From: Pseudomonas sp. FP2309
GTDB taxonomy: Bacteria; Pseudomonadota; Gammaproteobacteria; Pseudomonadales; Pseudomonadaceae
Direction of reading: 5' to 3'
Assembly: GCF_030687575.1 (NCBI RefSeq)
Contig: NZ_CP117439.1
Location: forward strand, 4,913,501-4,977,500
Length of the DNA stretch: 64,000 nucleotides
In this document: positions 42,566 to 52,253 of the stretch, in pieces
Layout of the letters: each line of letters begins with the position of its first letter
How positions within the stretch are numbered: position 1 is the stretch's first letter
Position numbers and translations under genes: made by a program
The notes under the pieces: model-generated
Database searches by the model: none
What the model saw: the letters and a program-made list of their open reading frames with translations, nothing else
Told to the model about the DNA's origin: nothing

Positions 42566-42664
42566 TAAAGGCCGCATATCGGCCAACTTCGGTGCTCTGC
42601 GTGGGCAGTTTGCGATGCTTGAGGTAAACTGCCGCCTCTTCTTATACCTATAACGATTCGCCTG

Positions 42665-44563
42665 ATGCCCACGACGTTTCAAGAGATTCCCCGCAAGCGC
42701 CCGTCCACGCCCCTGCTCGACCGTGCTGCCACGCCGGACGGCCTGCGTCGACTGGGTGAAGCCGAGCTGGAAACCCTGGCCGATGAACTGCGCCTGGAAT
42801 TGCTCTACACGGTCGGCCAGACCGGTGGGCATTTCGGCGCGGGCCTGGGCGTCATCGAGCTGACGATCGCCTTGCATTACGTGTTCGACACCCCGGACGA
42901 CCGGCTGGTATGGGACGTGGGTCATCAGGCGTATCCGCATAAAATCCTCACCGGCCGCCGCGAGCGCATGAGCACCCTGCGCCAGAAGGACGGCGTCGCC
43001 GCCTTCCCGCGTCGCTCCGAGAGCGAGTACGACACCTTTGGCGTCGGCCACTCCAGCACCTCGATCAGCGCAGCGCTGGGCATGGCGATTGCCGCCCGTC
43101 TGCAAAACAGCGACCGCAAGGCGATTGCCGTGATCGGTGATGGCGCGCTGACCGCCGGCATGGCCTTCGAAGCGCTGAACCATGCGCAGGAAGTGGACGC
43201 CAATATGCTGGTGATCCTCAACGACAACGACATGTCGATTTCGCGCAATGTCGGCGGCCTGTCCAATTACCTGGCAAAAATTCTCTCCAGCCGTACCTAC
43301 GCCAGCATGCGCGAAGGCAGCAAGAAAGTGCTCTCGCGCCTGCCCGGCGCGTGGGAAATTGCCCGTCGCACTGAAGAATATGCCAAGGGCATGCTGGTGC
43401 CCGGCACCCTGTTCGAAGAGCTGGGCTGGAACTACATCGGCCCGATCGACGGTCATGACCTGCCGACGCTGATCGCTACGTTGCGCAATATGCGTGACCT
43501 CAAGGGCCCGCAGTTCCTGCATATCGTCACCAAAAAGGGCAAAGGCTTCGCCCCGGCGGAAGTCGACCCGATCGGTTACCACGCGATCACCAAGCTGGAA
43601 CCGCTCGACGCCCCCGCCGCTGCGCCGAAAAAGCCCAGCGGGCCGAAGTACTCCGGCGTGTTCGGCGAATGGCTGTGTGACATGGCCGCTGCCGACCCGC
43701 GCCTGGTAGGCATCACCCCGGCGATGAAGGAAGGCTCCGATCTGGTGGCCTTCAGCGAGCGTTTCCCACTGCGCTACTTCGACGTGGCGATTGCCGAGCA
43801 ACACGCGGTGACCTTCGCGGCCGGTATGGCCTGTGAAGGCGCAAAACCGGTGGTGGCGATCTACTCTACCTTCCTGCAACGCGGTTACGACCAGCTCGTA
43901 CACGATGTGGCGGTACAGAACCTCGACGTGCTGTTCGCCATCGACCGCGCTGGCCTGGTGGGCGAAGACGGCCCGACCCACGCCGGCAGTTTCGACCTGT
44001 CTTACCTGCGTTGCATCCCCGGCATGCTGGTGATGACACCGAGCGACGAGAACGAACTGCGCAAGATGCTCAGCACCGGCCACCTGTACAACGGCCCGGC
44101 TGCAGTGCGTTACCCACGCGGCAATGGCCCGAATGCGCAGATCGAAAAAGACCTGGAGCCGATCGAGATCGGCAAGGGCATCGTGCGACGCCAGGGCAGC
44201 AAGGTCGCCTTTCTGGTGTTCGGCGTGCAACTGGCCGAAGCACTGCAAGTGGCCGAGAAGATCGACGCCACCGTGATCGACATGCGCTTCGTCAAACCAT
44301 TGGATGAGGCCTTGGTCCGCGAGATCGCCGGCGGCCATGAGCTGCTGGTGACCGTCGAAGAAAACGCCATCATGGGCGGTGCCGGTGCGGCGGTCAGTGA
44401 GTTCCTGGCGCGGGAGAACATCCTCAAGTCGGTGCTGCACCTGGGCTTGCCGGATGTCTACGTGGAACACGCCAAGCCGGCGCAGATGCTGGCGGAGTGT
44501 GGACTGGATGAAGCCGGAATCGAGGCTTCGGTGCGCGAGCGCATGGCGCTGCTGGGTCTATAG
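42665..44563 (+). CDS. dxs: 1-deoxy-D-xylulose-5-phosphate synthase
   Basis: This 632-residue thiamine-diphosphate enzyme condenses pyruvate and glyceraldehyde-3-phosphate as the first step of the MEP isoprenoid pathway. The ThDP-binding motif [16 protein letters not shown] is followed by [12 protein letters not shown]. The transketolase domain has [18 protein letters not shown], with the catalytic Glu, and [15 protein letters not shown]. Length and start ([13 protein letters not shown]) are standard. The ispA-dxs pairing concentrates isoprenoid synthesis at this locus. Confidence 0.97.
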   Translation: MPTTFQEIPRKRPSTPLLDRAATPDGLRRLGEAELETLADELRLELLYTVGQTGGHFGAGLGVIELTIALHYVFDTPDDRLVWDVGHQAYPHKILTGRRERMSTLRQKDGVAAFPRRSESEYDTFGVGHSSTSISAALGMAIAARLQNSDRKAIAVIGDGALTAGMAFEALNHAQEVDANMLVILNDNDMSISRNVGGLSNYLAKILSSRTYASMREGSKKVLSRLPGAWEIARRTEEYAKGMLVPGTLFEELGWNYIGPIDGHDLPTLIATLRNMRDLKGPQFLHIVTKKGKGFAPAEVDPIGYHAITKLEPLDAPAAAPKKPSGPKYSGVFGEWLCDMAAADPRLVGITPAMKEGSDLVAFSERFPLRYFDVAIAEQHAVTFAAGMACEGAKPVVAIYSTFLQRGYDQLVHDVAVQNLDVLFAIDRAGLVGEDGPTHAGSFDLSYLRCIPGMLVMTPSDENELRKMLSTGHLYNGPAAVRYPRGNGPNAQIEKDLEPIEIGKGIVRRQGSKVAFLVFGVQLAEALQVAEKIDATVIDMRFVKPLDEALVREIAGGHELLVTVEENAIMGGAGAAVSEFLARENILKSVLHLGLPDVYVEHAKPAQMLAECGLDEAGIEASVRERMALLGL

Positions 44564-44642
44564 AAACCGAATCAACCTGTGGGGAGGGGCAAGCCCTTCT
44601 CACGGTGGATTTTGTGTCACCCTCAACCGCCATGGACCGCCC

Positions 44643-46541
44643 ATGAAACATCTGCGCCTCGCCCTTCCCCTGCTGTTGCTGCTGCCCGCCCCTGAATTGC
44701 TCGCCGACACCCGCGACGACGCCCTTAAACTCCCCGATGTGGTCATCAGCGCCAACCGCCAGGTACAGGCGCGCAACGACAGCAGCGCCGCCAATAGTGT
44801 GTTTACCCGCGAAGACATCGACCGCCTGCAACCGACCAGCCTCACCGACCTGCTCGGCCGCGTACCCGGCGTACAAGTAGCGCCCACCGGCGGGCGTGGC
44901 AGCTTGCCGGGGATTTACCTGCGCGGCACCAAGTCCGCGCAAAGCCTGGTGCTGGTGGACGGCCAACGCATCGCCAATACCACGTCCGGCGACAGCGGCC
45001 TGCAGTACCTGAACGTCGACCAGATCGAACGCGTGGAAGTGCTGCGCGGGTCACGCTCGGTGATCTACGGCAGCGATGCGATCGGCGGGGTGATCCAGGT
45101 GTTCACCCGGCGCAACGCCGAACAGGGCCTGCAGCCGCGGCTGAAGCTGGGGGCTGGCAGCCGCCAGACCTGGGAGCGCAGCGTGGGGCTGTCGGGCGGC
45201 GATGAAGACACGCGCTTCAACCTGGGTGCAAGCCTGGATGACACCGCCGGAATCAACTCAACCCGCCAATCCTTCCCCAGCGACGGCGACCATGACGCCT
45301 ACCGTAACCAGTCGCTGAGCCTGAACCTCAGCCATGCGTTCAATGATGCGCTGGCAGCGGGTTTCAACCTGTTGGATAGCCGAGGCAAGTCGGAATACGA
45401 CAACAGCTTCGGCCGCTACGACGCCGCCAGCGGGCAAACAGTGGGGCAAAAACCCTATACCGACTACGCCGTGAGCAGCGCCAGCGGTTATGTCGACGCC
45501 ACACTCACTGAACGCTGGCAGTCGCGCCTCGAGCTGGGCCACAGCGAGAACCGCGACACCAAGCGCGATACCCTCAGCGATGATTTCAGCGTCTTCAACA
45601 CCTACCGCGACTCGGTCAATTGGCAGAACGATCTGACGCTGAATGAGCAGAACAGCTTGATCCTGGGCGGCGACTGGTACGAAGACCGCTTTCACGGCTC
45701 CACCACTTTCAGTGAGAACAGCCGCTGGAACCGCGCCGCCTTTGTGCAGCACCGCTTCCACAGCGAGTGGTTCTCCACCGAGCTGGGCCTGCGCCGCGAC
45801 CAGAACCAACAGTTCGGCGGCCAGAATAGCTGGAGTGGCACCCTGACCGTGCCGGTCAACCCCGACAATGACCTGCTGCTGACCTACAGCGAAAGCTTTC
45901 GCGCGCCGACCTTCAACGACCTGTATTACCCGGACACGAAGTACAGCAACCCCAACCTGCAGCCCGAAACCTCAAAAAGCTACGAGCTGCAATGGCGCAG
46001 TCAGCTGACCGACAGCACGCACCTGGAAGCCTCGCTGTACCGCACCGACCTGAGCGACGCGATCATCCTCGACAGCAGCGGCAAGCCGCAGAACGTGGCG
46101 TCGGCGCGCATCAATGGCTTTGAAGCGGCGCTCAAGCAAACGTTATTCGGCTGGCAGGGCAACCTCGGGCTTTCGATCATCGACCCGCGTGACCGCGACA
46201 GCGGCCATACCCTGGCCCGCCGCGCACGGCGCACGTTGAGCCTGGACCTGGACCGGCAATTCGACAGATTCGGGGTGGGCGCCAGCTGGCAGGCAATCAG
46301 CCGCAGCTATGACGACGAAGACAACCGCAACCGTCTGGGCGGCTATGCGCTGCTCGGTCTGCGCAGCAGCTGGGCAATCAATCATGACGTCAGTGTGTCG
46401 TTGAAAGTCGACAACCTGCTGGACCGCCGCTATGCGCGGGCCCGCTACAGCTATGACGCAGCGGACTTTTCCAACAACCACGACTACCGCGAAGAGGGGC
46501 GCACCTGGCTGTTGGGCCTCACGTGGACGCCCCACCTGTAG
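44643..46541 (+). CDS. btuB: TonB-dependent receptor, BtuB-like (vitamin B12)
   Basis: This 632-residue outer-membrane receptor has the signal peptide MKHLRLALPLLLLLPAPELLA, then a TonB box-like region LPDVVISANR. The plug domain carries PGVQVAPTGGRGSLPGIYLRG, in part, and RGSRSVIYGSDAIGGVIQV, in part; a 22-strand barrel ends in Leu (TWTPHL). It resembles BtuB. A btuF gene is convergent to it 150 bases away, which supports cobalamin transport. Only 79 bases separate it from dxs, and no cobalamin riboswitch is visible there. Confidence 0.87.
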   Translation: MKHLRLALPLLLLLPAPELLADTRDDALKLPDVVISANRQVQARNDSSAANSVFTREDIDRLQPTSLTDLLGRVPGVQVAPTGGRGSLPGIYLRGTKSAQSLVLVDGQRIANTTSGDSGLQYLNVDQIERVEVLRGSRSVIYGSDAIGGVIQVFTRRNAEQGLQPRLKLGAGSRQTWERSVGLSGGDEDTRFNLGASLDDTAGINSTRQSFPSDGDHDAYRNQSLSLNLSHAFNDALAAGFNLLDSRGKSEYDNSFGRYDAASGQTVGQKPYTDYAVSSASGYVDATLTERWQSRLELGHSENRDTKRDTLSDDFSVFNTYRDSVNWQNDLTLNEQNSLILGGDWYEDRFHGSTTFSENSRWNRAAFVQHRFHSEWFSTELGLRRDQNQQFGGQNSWSGTLTVPVNPDNDLLLTYSESFRAPTFNDLYYPDTKYSNPNLQPETSKSYELQWRSQLTDSTHLEASLYRTDLSDAIILDSSGKPQNVASARINGFEAALKQTLFGWQGNLGLSIIDPRDRDSGHTLARRARRTLSLDLDRQFDRFGVGASWQAISRSYDDEDNRNRLGGYALLGLRSSWAINHDVSVSLKVDNLLDRRYARARYSYDAADFSNNHDYREEGRTWLLGLTWTPHL

Positions 46542-46550
46542 CGGCTCGAC

Positions 46551-46661
46551 TCAATAGACCTGGCGCATAGGTTCGTTGTCGCTCAGGTAACCCGCTTTGA
46601 TTGCCTCGGCACAGGTGATGAAGCCGTCCGCGCGCCTGTCGGTGAAGCCGACGTTCAGGTC
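46551..46661 (-). pseudogene. Possible gene remnant with EF-hand-like segment
   Basis: In the btuB/btuF gap, a minus-strand frame of 36 codons ends in TGA and is bounded upstream by TAA, with no start. It encodes VGFTDRRADGFITCAEAI followed by KAGYLSDNEPMRQVY. The DRRADGFITCAEA part fits the spacing of an EF-hand calcium loop (DxxxDGxIxxxE). It may be the 3' end of a decayed gene, or chance. Confidence 0.3.
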
Positions 46662-46694
46662 TTAATAACCCGTCGGAAAATGCCCAGACTCAGG

Positions 46695-47495
46695 CTAGCG
46701 CTGTGGTGCAATCAATTGGCACAGCTTCGCCACTGCCTCCACCATCTGAGCGCTCGGCCGCTCCAGGCCTTTGTCCGGCACCTGCAGTAATCGCCCGGTC
46801 GCAACCGCGCTCACTTGGGGCCAGGCCTTCCAGGCATCCAGTTGTGGCTGATCTGCGGCCAGGATGACCTCGGGATCACGCTGCAACACCGACTCGAGGT
46901 TGACCTGCGGCGCAGGCAGCGCGAGGTCGTCGAACACGTTGCGCGCACCGCAGACCGTCAACGCATCGCTGATGATCTGCCCACCACCAACGGTGTAGAG
47001 CGGCTGGTCCCACACTTGGTAAAACACCCGCAACGGCGCGGCGCGCTGATAACGTCGGCGCAACTCGGCCAGGCGCTGGCGCAGTTGGGCGGCCAACTGG
47101 CGACCGGCATCGGCCCGATTCAGCTGTTGGGCAATGGCTTCGACCTGAGTGGCCAGTTGTTCAAGGCTATGGGGTTCAGCCACGTAGACGGGGATATTCA
47201 GGCGTTGCAACTGCTCACGCTGGGCCGGGCCGAGGCTGCCGGGCCACAGCAGGATCAAGTCGGGCTTGAGGCTGAGCAGGCGCTCGATGTTCAACTGGCC
47301 GTATCGGCCCACCGACGGCACCTGCGTCAACGCGGCCGGCCGCTCACCGCCATCGAGCACGCCCACCAGCAGGTCGGCGGCCCCCAGTTCAAGCACAATT
47401 TCCGACAGCGACGGCGCCAGGCTCACCACCCGCTCCGCGGCCGAGGCCTGGGCACTCGTTGCCAGCAGCAGAACCGCCAGCCAGTGGCGCCTCAT
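46695..47495 (-). CDS. btuF: Cobalamin-binding periplasmic protein BtuF
   Basis: This 266-residue periplasmic binding protein has a signal peptide ([19 protein letters not shown]) and the BtuF/FepB-type two-lobe fold: RVVSLAPSLSEIVLELGA, then RYGQLNIERLLSLKPDLILLW, in part. It delivers B12 to BtuCD, which is not in the window. It is convergent with btuB and downstream of a small membrane-protein gene whose end it overlaps by four bases. Confidence 0.9.
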   Translation of the reverse strand: MRRHWLAVLLLATSAQASAAERVVSLAPSLSEIVLELGAADLLVGVLDGGERPAALTQVPSVGRYGQLNIERLLSLKPDLILLWPGSLGPAQREQLQRLNIPVYVAEPHSLEQLATQVEAIAQQLNRADAGRQLAAQLRQRLAELRRRYQRAAPLRVFYQVWDQPLYTVGGGQIISDALTVCGARNVFDDLALPAPQVNLESVLQRDPEVILAADQPQLDAWKAWPQVSAVATGRLLQVPDKGLERPSAQMVEAVAKLCQLIAPQR

Positions 47496-47911
47496 CCCAA
47501 CTGACGCGGGATACGGTAGAGGTAAAACAGCACCATCGTCGACAGCGCCAGCAAGAACAACGGCACCGCTTCCAGACCGACAAACACGGCCAGCGCGCCG
47601 ATCCAGGCCGGTAGCGCCGCCACCAGCAACGCCGTGCGCCGACGTGCTGCCAGGGTGATCCAGGCAGCCGGTTCTTCGGGGGTATCGAGGGCTTTGGAGG
47701 TGGCGATCAGTGCGTGTTTATAGCCGTTGAAGTAGCGCAGGCTGACAAACATCGAGGCCACGCCGGCGATAAAGAACGGCATGGCCAATACCGGCAGCAG
47801 CGCTTCGCCGCGGCCAAACACCAGATTGATCACGAACAATGGCAGCAGCGCCAGGGCCAGATACTGCCACCAGCTGAACGACAGTCGCCGCTTGACCTGA
47901 CCACGGGTCAC
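47492..47911 (-). CDS. Small membrane protein between ribA and btuF
   Basis: This 139-residue protein has four predicted transmembrane segments in two pairs ([50 protein letters not shown] and [16 protein letters not shown]). I do not recognise a family; some databases label relatives as MFS-like. Four-base overlaps at both ends, with ribA and btuF, show it is in the middle of a coupled operon, so a role in cofactor transport is possible but unproven. Confidence 0.75.
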   Translation of the reverse strand: MTRGQVKRRLSFSWWQYLALALLPLFVINLVFGRGEALLPVLAMPFFIAGVASMFVSLRYFNGYKHALIATSKALDTPEEPAAWITLAARRRTALLVAALPAWIGALAVFVGLEAVPLFLLALSTMVLFYLYRIPRQLG

Positions 47912-48525
47912 GCGCGGTCGACCTCGCCTTGATGCTCGTTGCCCATCATGTGGTCGAGCTTGCTGGCTTTGGTGGCCAGGTAGAGTTTGTTGTGGGGGTT
48001 GTGCCCGGTGTGCAGCGGCACGCGCTCGGCCACGGTAATGCCCATGTCGGTCAAGGCTTTGACCTTGCGCGGGTTGTTGGTCATCAGGCGCAGGGATTTG
48101 ACCCCCAGGTGCTCCAGCATCGGCAGGCAGATCCCATAGTCGCGCTGATCGGCGGCAAAGCCCAGGCGCTCATTGGCCTCGACCGTATCGGCGCCGCCGT
48201 CTTGCAGTTCGTAGGCGCGAATCTTGTTCAACAGGCCAATGCCACGACCTTCCTGACGCAAATACAGCAGCACGCCACGGCCTTCATGGGCGATGGCGCG
48301 CATGGCGGCTTCCAGCTGCGAGCCGCAGTCACAGCGCTGGCTGAACAGCGCATCACCGGTCAGGCACTCGGAGTGCACACGCCCCAACACCGGCAAGCCA
48401 TCCGCGATATCGCCCAGGCTGAGCACGACGTGCTCGCGACCGGTGGCTTCTTCGAGAAAGCCATTCATGGTGAACGTGGCAAAAGGGGTAGGCAGCTTGG
48501 AAGCAGCGACGAAAACGACGGGCAC
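47908..48525 (-). CDS. ribA: GTP cyclohydrolase II
   Basis: This 205-residue enzyme converts GTP to the 2,5-diaminopyrimidine precursor of riboflavin. The zinc-binding Cys54, Cys65 and Cys67 are intact in [17 protein letters not shown], and the motif [15 protein letters not shown] is present. It is the functional cyclohydrolase here, since the RibA-like half of RibBA at 51.1 kb lacks these cysteines. It is the first gene of a short operon with a membrane protein and btuF. Confidence 0.96.
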   Translation of the reverse strand: MPVVFVAASKLPTPFATFTMNGFLEEATGREHVVLSLGDIADGLPVLGRVHSECLTGDALFSQRCDCGSQLEAAMRAIAHEGRGVLLYLRQEGRGIGLLNKIRAYELQDGGADTVEANERLGFAADQRDYGICLPMLEHLGVKSLRLMTNNPRKVKALTDMGITVAERVPLHTGHNPHNKLYLATKASKLDHMMGNEHQGEVDRA

Positions 48526-48604
48526 CGTGTGCTCCTGATTTCAGATTTCACAGAGGCGGGCATTGTAACAGCAGGTTCCTACAGACGCTTAAGCTGAATG
48601 ATCG

Positions 48605-48618
48605 CTGATAAAGATCAA
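48605..48618. promoter_or_regulatory. Anr/FNR-box-like sequence upstream of ribA
   Basis: On the minus strand TTGATCTTTATCAG matches TTGAT-N4-ATCAA except for the last base. It lies 79 bases before the ribA start codon. No oxygen control of ribA is known to me, so this may be chance. Confidence 0.3.
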
Positions 48619-48654
48619 TCGGTTCGATTGGCCTTCGTCCCGGTTCTATGCAGG

Positions 48655-49101
48655 TCAGAACGGATACGGCGCCTTCCAGTGCTGAAAAATCGGCTTCAGT
48701 TCGCCGCTTTTCACCTGGACAGCCATGTGCTGGTCGAACACCGTGCGCAGTGCGCGTCCACGCTCGGTGTCGGCAAAACCTACGTAGAGCGGCAGGTCGA
48801 GGATGTGGGTGAGGCGAAACGTGGAGGGGTCGGCGGCCTGACTGAGCACGTATCGGGCTTCGTTGAGGGCATCGATGTAGAAATCGGCCCGTCCATGCTG
48901 GAGCATCGGCAAAATGCCATCGCGTCGCTGGATCTGATTGAAGCGACGCACATTCGGCAAGTACGCCTCGTACTTGTAACCCCGCACCCAGGCCAGGCGG
49001 TAATCACCCAGCATCGCCGCGCTGGGGGTGGGCGAAATGGCCAGCCCCAGGGCGTAGATCGGGTCGAAATCGAAATGCCAGTGCGGGTACAGCACGCCGA
49101 T
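48655..49101 (-). pseudogene. 5'-truncated periplasmic solute-binding protein gene
   Basis: The frame begins directly after the thiL stop codon with no signal peptide and encodes only the second half of an SBP_bac_3-like protein: AMLGDYRLAWVRGYKYEAYL, RRDGILPMLQHGRADFYIDA and a C-terminal lobe ending KPIFQHWKAPYPF. A GTG at 49095 could be used, but the product would lack the first lobe and export signal. In P. aeruginosa, pgpA and a full-length gene of this type lie between thiL and ribA, as I recall. The junction looks like a deletion scar. Confidence 0.75.
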
Positions 49102-50067
49102 TCAGGGCGTCTCGCGAAAATGTTGATAGCCACGGATGGCTGGGGTGATGTCCTGCCCGCGGGCGTCGAGCAGGGTTACGCCCTGCCCTGCCTCGACTCG
49201 GCCGATAACGTGCACCGGCCAACCTTCGGCCAGCAACGGTGCCAACTCGACGGGCGGTAGCGTGAACACCAGCACGTAATCGTCGCCGCCGCTCAATGCC
49301 GCCACCTGTGCCTGCTCCTCACCGACAAAGGCCAGCAATGCCTTGGACAACGGCAACCGGTGCTGCTCAACAGACAGGCTGACGGCCGACGCCTTGGCAA
49401 TGTGCCCGCAATCGGCCAACAGCCCGTCGGAGATATCCATCGCCGCCGTCGCCTTGCCCCTGATGGCCAGGCCCAACGCCAACTGCGGTTGCGGCGACCA
49501 GTAGTGCGCCAGCAGCGGGTCGGCGATGGCGGCAGCGGCGCTGCGTTGGCCCAGCACCAGCGGCAAAGCGCCTGCGGCGTTACCCAGGTCGCCCCCCACG
49601 CAGAGCAGGTCGCCCGGTTGCGCACCGCTGCGCGTCAGCGCTTGCCCTGCCGGCACGCGGCCAAACACGGTGAGGGTCAAACTCAGGGGCCCGCGCGTGG
49701 TGTCGCCGCCCACCAGGCCCACACCGCAGCTTTGCGCCATGGCGTTCAAACCCTGGGCATAGCGTTGCAGCCAATCGGCATCGACCGTCGGTGTGGTCAG
49801 GGCAAGGGTAAACGCGAGAGGGTTGGCGCCCATGGCGGCCAGGTCGCTCACCGCCACGGCCAGCGAGCGCTGGCCGAGCAGGAACGGATCACAGGGGTCG
49901 GCAAAGTGCACGCCGGCCACCAGGGTATCGGTGGAGATTGCCAGTTGCTCCCCAGGCGGGAGCGCCAGCAAGGCACAGTCATCGCCGATCCCCAACGCGA
50001 TACCTTCGCCGCCCTGCGCACAGGGCGCGGCGGCGAAGTAATTGCGGATCAGCTCAAACTCACCCAT
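49102..50067 (-). CDS. thiL: Thiamine-monophosphate kinase
   Basis: This 321-residue kinase converts thiamine phosphate to thiamine diphosphate with ATP. The start MGEFELIRNYFA, the metal site GIGDDCALL, the segment STDTLVAGVHFADPCDP and the GGDTTRGPLSLTLTV motif are all present. The C-terminus GYQHFRETP appears complete. It lies 17 bases after nusB. The usual next gene, pgpA, is missing. Confidence 0.95.
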   Translation of the reverse strand: MGEFELIRNYFAAAPCAQGGEGIALGIGDDCALLALPPGEQLAISTDTLVAGVHFADPCDPFLLGQRSLAVAVSDLAAMGANPLAFTLALTTPTVDADWLQRYAQGLNAMAQSCGVGLVGGDTTRGPLSLTLTVFGRVPAGQALTRSGAQPGDLLCVGGDLGNAAGALPLVLGQRSAAAAIADPLLAHYWSPQPQLALGLAIRGKATAAMDISDGLLADCGHIAKASAVSLSVEQHRLPLSKALLAFVGEEQAQVAALSGGDDYVLVFTLPPVELAPLLAEGWPVHVIGRVEAGQGVTLLDARGQDITPAIRGYQHFRETP

Positions 50068-50084
50068 GGGAACTCAAGCGCAAC

Positions 50085-50585
50085 TCAGCGCTTGTGTTCC
50101 TTCACTTCGGCTTCACGCAGGCGCGGGGCCAGCTTGTCGAGCACACCGTTGACGAACTTGTGACCGTCGGTCGAACCGTAGACTTTCGCCAGCTCGATAC
50201 CTTCGTTGATCACCACGCGGTACGGCACGTCGACGCGCTTGAGCAGTTCCCAGGTAGACAGGCGCAACACGGCCAGTTCAACCGGGTCCAGCTCTTCAAG
50301 GGTCAGGTCCAGGCACGGCGCCAGCGCCTTGTCGATCTCGTCCAGGTTGGCCGGCACACCGTGCAGGATGTCGTGGAAGTAGCTCTGATCGGCAAAGGTG
50401 AAGTCGTTATCGACACGAAATTGCGCTTCGATTTCGTTCAGCGAAGTGCCGGCCATATGGCGCTGGTACAGCGCCTGGGTCGCGAGCTGGCGTGCAGCAC
50501 GGCGCTTTTCGCTTTTCGATGGCTTGCCGGCATCTGCCGGGCGCTCGTCGCGTGGGTTGAAGCGATCGCTTTCGTCGGAAATCAC
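50085..50585 (-). CDS. nusB: Transcription antitermination factor NusB
   Basis: This 166-residue all-helical protein binds boxA RNA with S10 (NusE) during rRNA antitermination. The N-terminal tail is charged and extended, followed by [19 protein letters not shown] and the C-terminal [32 protein letters not shown], in part. It is coupled to ribH by a four-base overlap, as in most gammaproteobacteria. Confidence 0.95.
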   Translation of the reverse strand: MISDESDRFNPRDERPADAGKPSKSEKRRAARQLATQALYQRHMAGTSLNEIEAQFRVDNDFTFADQSYFHDILHGVPANLDEIDKALAPCLDLTLEELDPVELAVLRLSTWELLKRVDVPYRVVINEGIELAKVYGSTDGHKFVNGVLDKLAPRLREAEVKEHKR

Positions 50586-51058
50586 TTGGCCTCCAACTGC
50601 GACAGCAGGCTGACCATTTCCAGGGCGGACAAGGCCGCTTCAGCGCCTTTGTTGCCGGCTTTGGTACCGGAACGCTCGATGGCTTGTTCGATGGAATCAA
50701 CGGTCAGTACGCCGAACGCGACCGGCACGCCGAACTCCATGGACACCTGGGCCAGGCCCTTGGTGCATTCGCCGGCCACGTATTCGAAGTGCGGAGTACC
50801 GCCACGAATGACCGCGCCGAGGGCGATGATTGCCGCGTATTCACCCTGTTGAGCAACTTTTTGCGCAACCAGTGGAATTTCGAAGGCGCCAGGGGCACGG
50901 ATGAGGGTGATATCGCTCTCGCTCACGCCGTGGCGAACCAGGGCATCCACGGCACCGCTTACCAGGCTTTCAACCACGAAGCTGTTGAAGCGGCCAACCA
51001 CCAGGGCGTAGCGGCCTTTGGGGGCGATGAAGGTACCTTCGATGGTCTTCAGGGTCAT
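50582..51058 (-). CDS. ribH: 6,7-dimethyl-8-ribityllumazine synthase
   Basis: This 158-residue lumazine synthase forms the penultimate intermediate of riboflavin synthesis and probably assembles as an icosahedral or decameric particle. Motifs are [20 protein letters not shown] (in part), [16 protein letters not shown] and [17 protein letters not shown]. It sits between ribBA and nusB; the gene is often also called ribE. Confidence 0.95.
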   Translation of the reverse strand: MTLKTIEGTFIAPKGRYALVVGRFNSFVVESLVSGAVDALVRHGVSESDITLIRAPGAFEIPLVAQKVAQQGEYAAIIALGAVIRGGTPHFEYVAGECTKGLAQVSMEFGVPVAFGVLTVDSIEQAIERSGTKAGNKGAEAALSALEMVSLLSQLEAK

Positions 51059-51146
51059 TCGACAAATCTCTTAAAGAGCCGGGACGCGAAAAGTGCGTCC
51101 CTCAGTGATGATTTAACTGCGAACAAGGGGCAAACAGCGCCGGCCT

Positions 51147-52238
51147 TTATTCGGAGGGCACGTATTCTACAACTTCCAGATCGAATCCGGATATCGCATT
51201 AAATTTCATCGGTGCGCTCATCAGGCGCATTTTGCGCACACCGAGGTCGCGCAGGATCTGCGAACCGGCACCGACGATGCTGTAGGTGGTCGGTGATTTC
51301 GCTGGAGTCTGCTCGGCGGTTTCGCGGATATGCGCCAGCAGCACATCGCCGTCCACCGGGTTGCCGAGCAGCAGCACCACACCGCTGCCGGCCGCGGACA
51401 CTGCTGCCATGGCGGCGCGCAGGCTCCAACGGCCCGGTTGTTTGACCATCAGCAGGTCGCGCAGCGGGTCCATGTTGTGCACGCGCACGAGGGTGGCCTC
51501 GTCAGCGCTGATGGTGCCCAGGGTCAGCGCCATGTGCACGTCGCCTTCCACCGAATCACGGTAGGTCACCAAATTGAATTGGCCCAGTTCGCTGTCCAGC
51601 GGCTGCTCGGCAATCCGCTGAACGGTACGTTCGTGGATCATCCGGTAGTGAATCAGGTCGGCGATGGTGCCGATCTTGAGGCCGTGTTCTGCCGCAAAGG
51701 TCTCGAGTTCGGCGCGACGGGCCATGGTGCCGTCGTCGTTCATCACTTCGCAGATCACCCCGCTCGGCTCGAACCCGGCCATGCGCGCCAGGTCGCAGGC
51801 CGCTTCGGTGTGGCCGGCACGGGCCAGGGTGCCGCCGGGCTGGGCCATCAGCGGGAAGATATGGCCGGGGCTGACGATGTCTTCAGCCTTGGCATCTTTG
51901 GCGGCGGCCGCTTGCACGGTACGGGCGCGGTCAGCGGCGGAAATGCCGGTGGTCACGCCGGTGGTCGCTTCAATCGATACGGTGAACTTGGTGCCAAACC
52001 CCGAACCGTTGCGTGGCGCCATCAATGGCAGCTTGAGCAGTTCGCAGCGCTCGCGGCTCATGGGCATGCAGATCAGGCCACGAGCGTGCTTGGCCATGAA
52101 GTTGATGTGCTCAGGCTTGCAGGCCTCGGCGGCCATGATGATGTCGCCTTCGTTCTCGCGGTCTTCGTCATCCATCAGGATGACCATCTTGCCTTGGCGG
52201 ATGTCTTCAACCAGTTCTTCGATGCTATTGAGCGCCAC
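51147..52238 (-). CDS. ribBA: 3,4-dihydroxy-2-butanone-4-phosphate synthase with degenerate cyclohydrolase domain
   Basis: In this 363-residue protein the first 200 residues are an intact DHBP synthase, making the four-carbon unit of riboflavin. Its motifs are DDEDRENEGD, the NGSGFGTKFTVSIEA block, TGISAADRA, GHIFPLMAQ and GHTEA. The C-terminal half aligns with GTP cyclohydrolase II (VHMALTLGT, LVRVHNMDPLRDLL) but lacks the three zinc Cys residues and the RCDCG signature, so it is unlikely to be active. The separate RibA at 47.9 kb supplies that step. The degenerate half may be regulatory or structural. Confidence 0.93.
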   Translation of the reverse strand: MALNSIEELVEDIRQGKMVILMDDEDRENEGDIIMAAEACKPEHINFMAKHARGLICMPMSRERCELLKLPLMAPRNGSGFGTKFTVSIEATTGVTTGISAADRARTVQAAAAKDAKAEDIVSPGHIFPLMAQPGGTLARAGHTEAACDLARMAGFEPSGVICEVMNDDGTMARRAELETFAAEHGLKIGTIADLIHYRMIHERTVQRIAEQPLDSELGQFNLVTYRDSVEGDVHMALTLGTISADEATLVRVHNMDPLRDLLMVKQPGRWSLRAAMAAVSAAGSGVVLLLGNPVDGDVLLAHIRETAEQTPAKSPTTYSIVGAGSQILRDLGVRKMRLMSAPMKFNAISGFDLEVVEYVPSE

Positions 52239-52253
52239 GTGGCACCCCCTTGG

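Noticed and set aside
41768..44470. Open frame of 900 codons on the minus strand
   Set aside because: It is antisense to ispA and dxs, both unmistakable enzymes; its translation has no recognisable domain.
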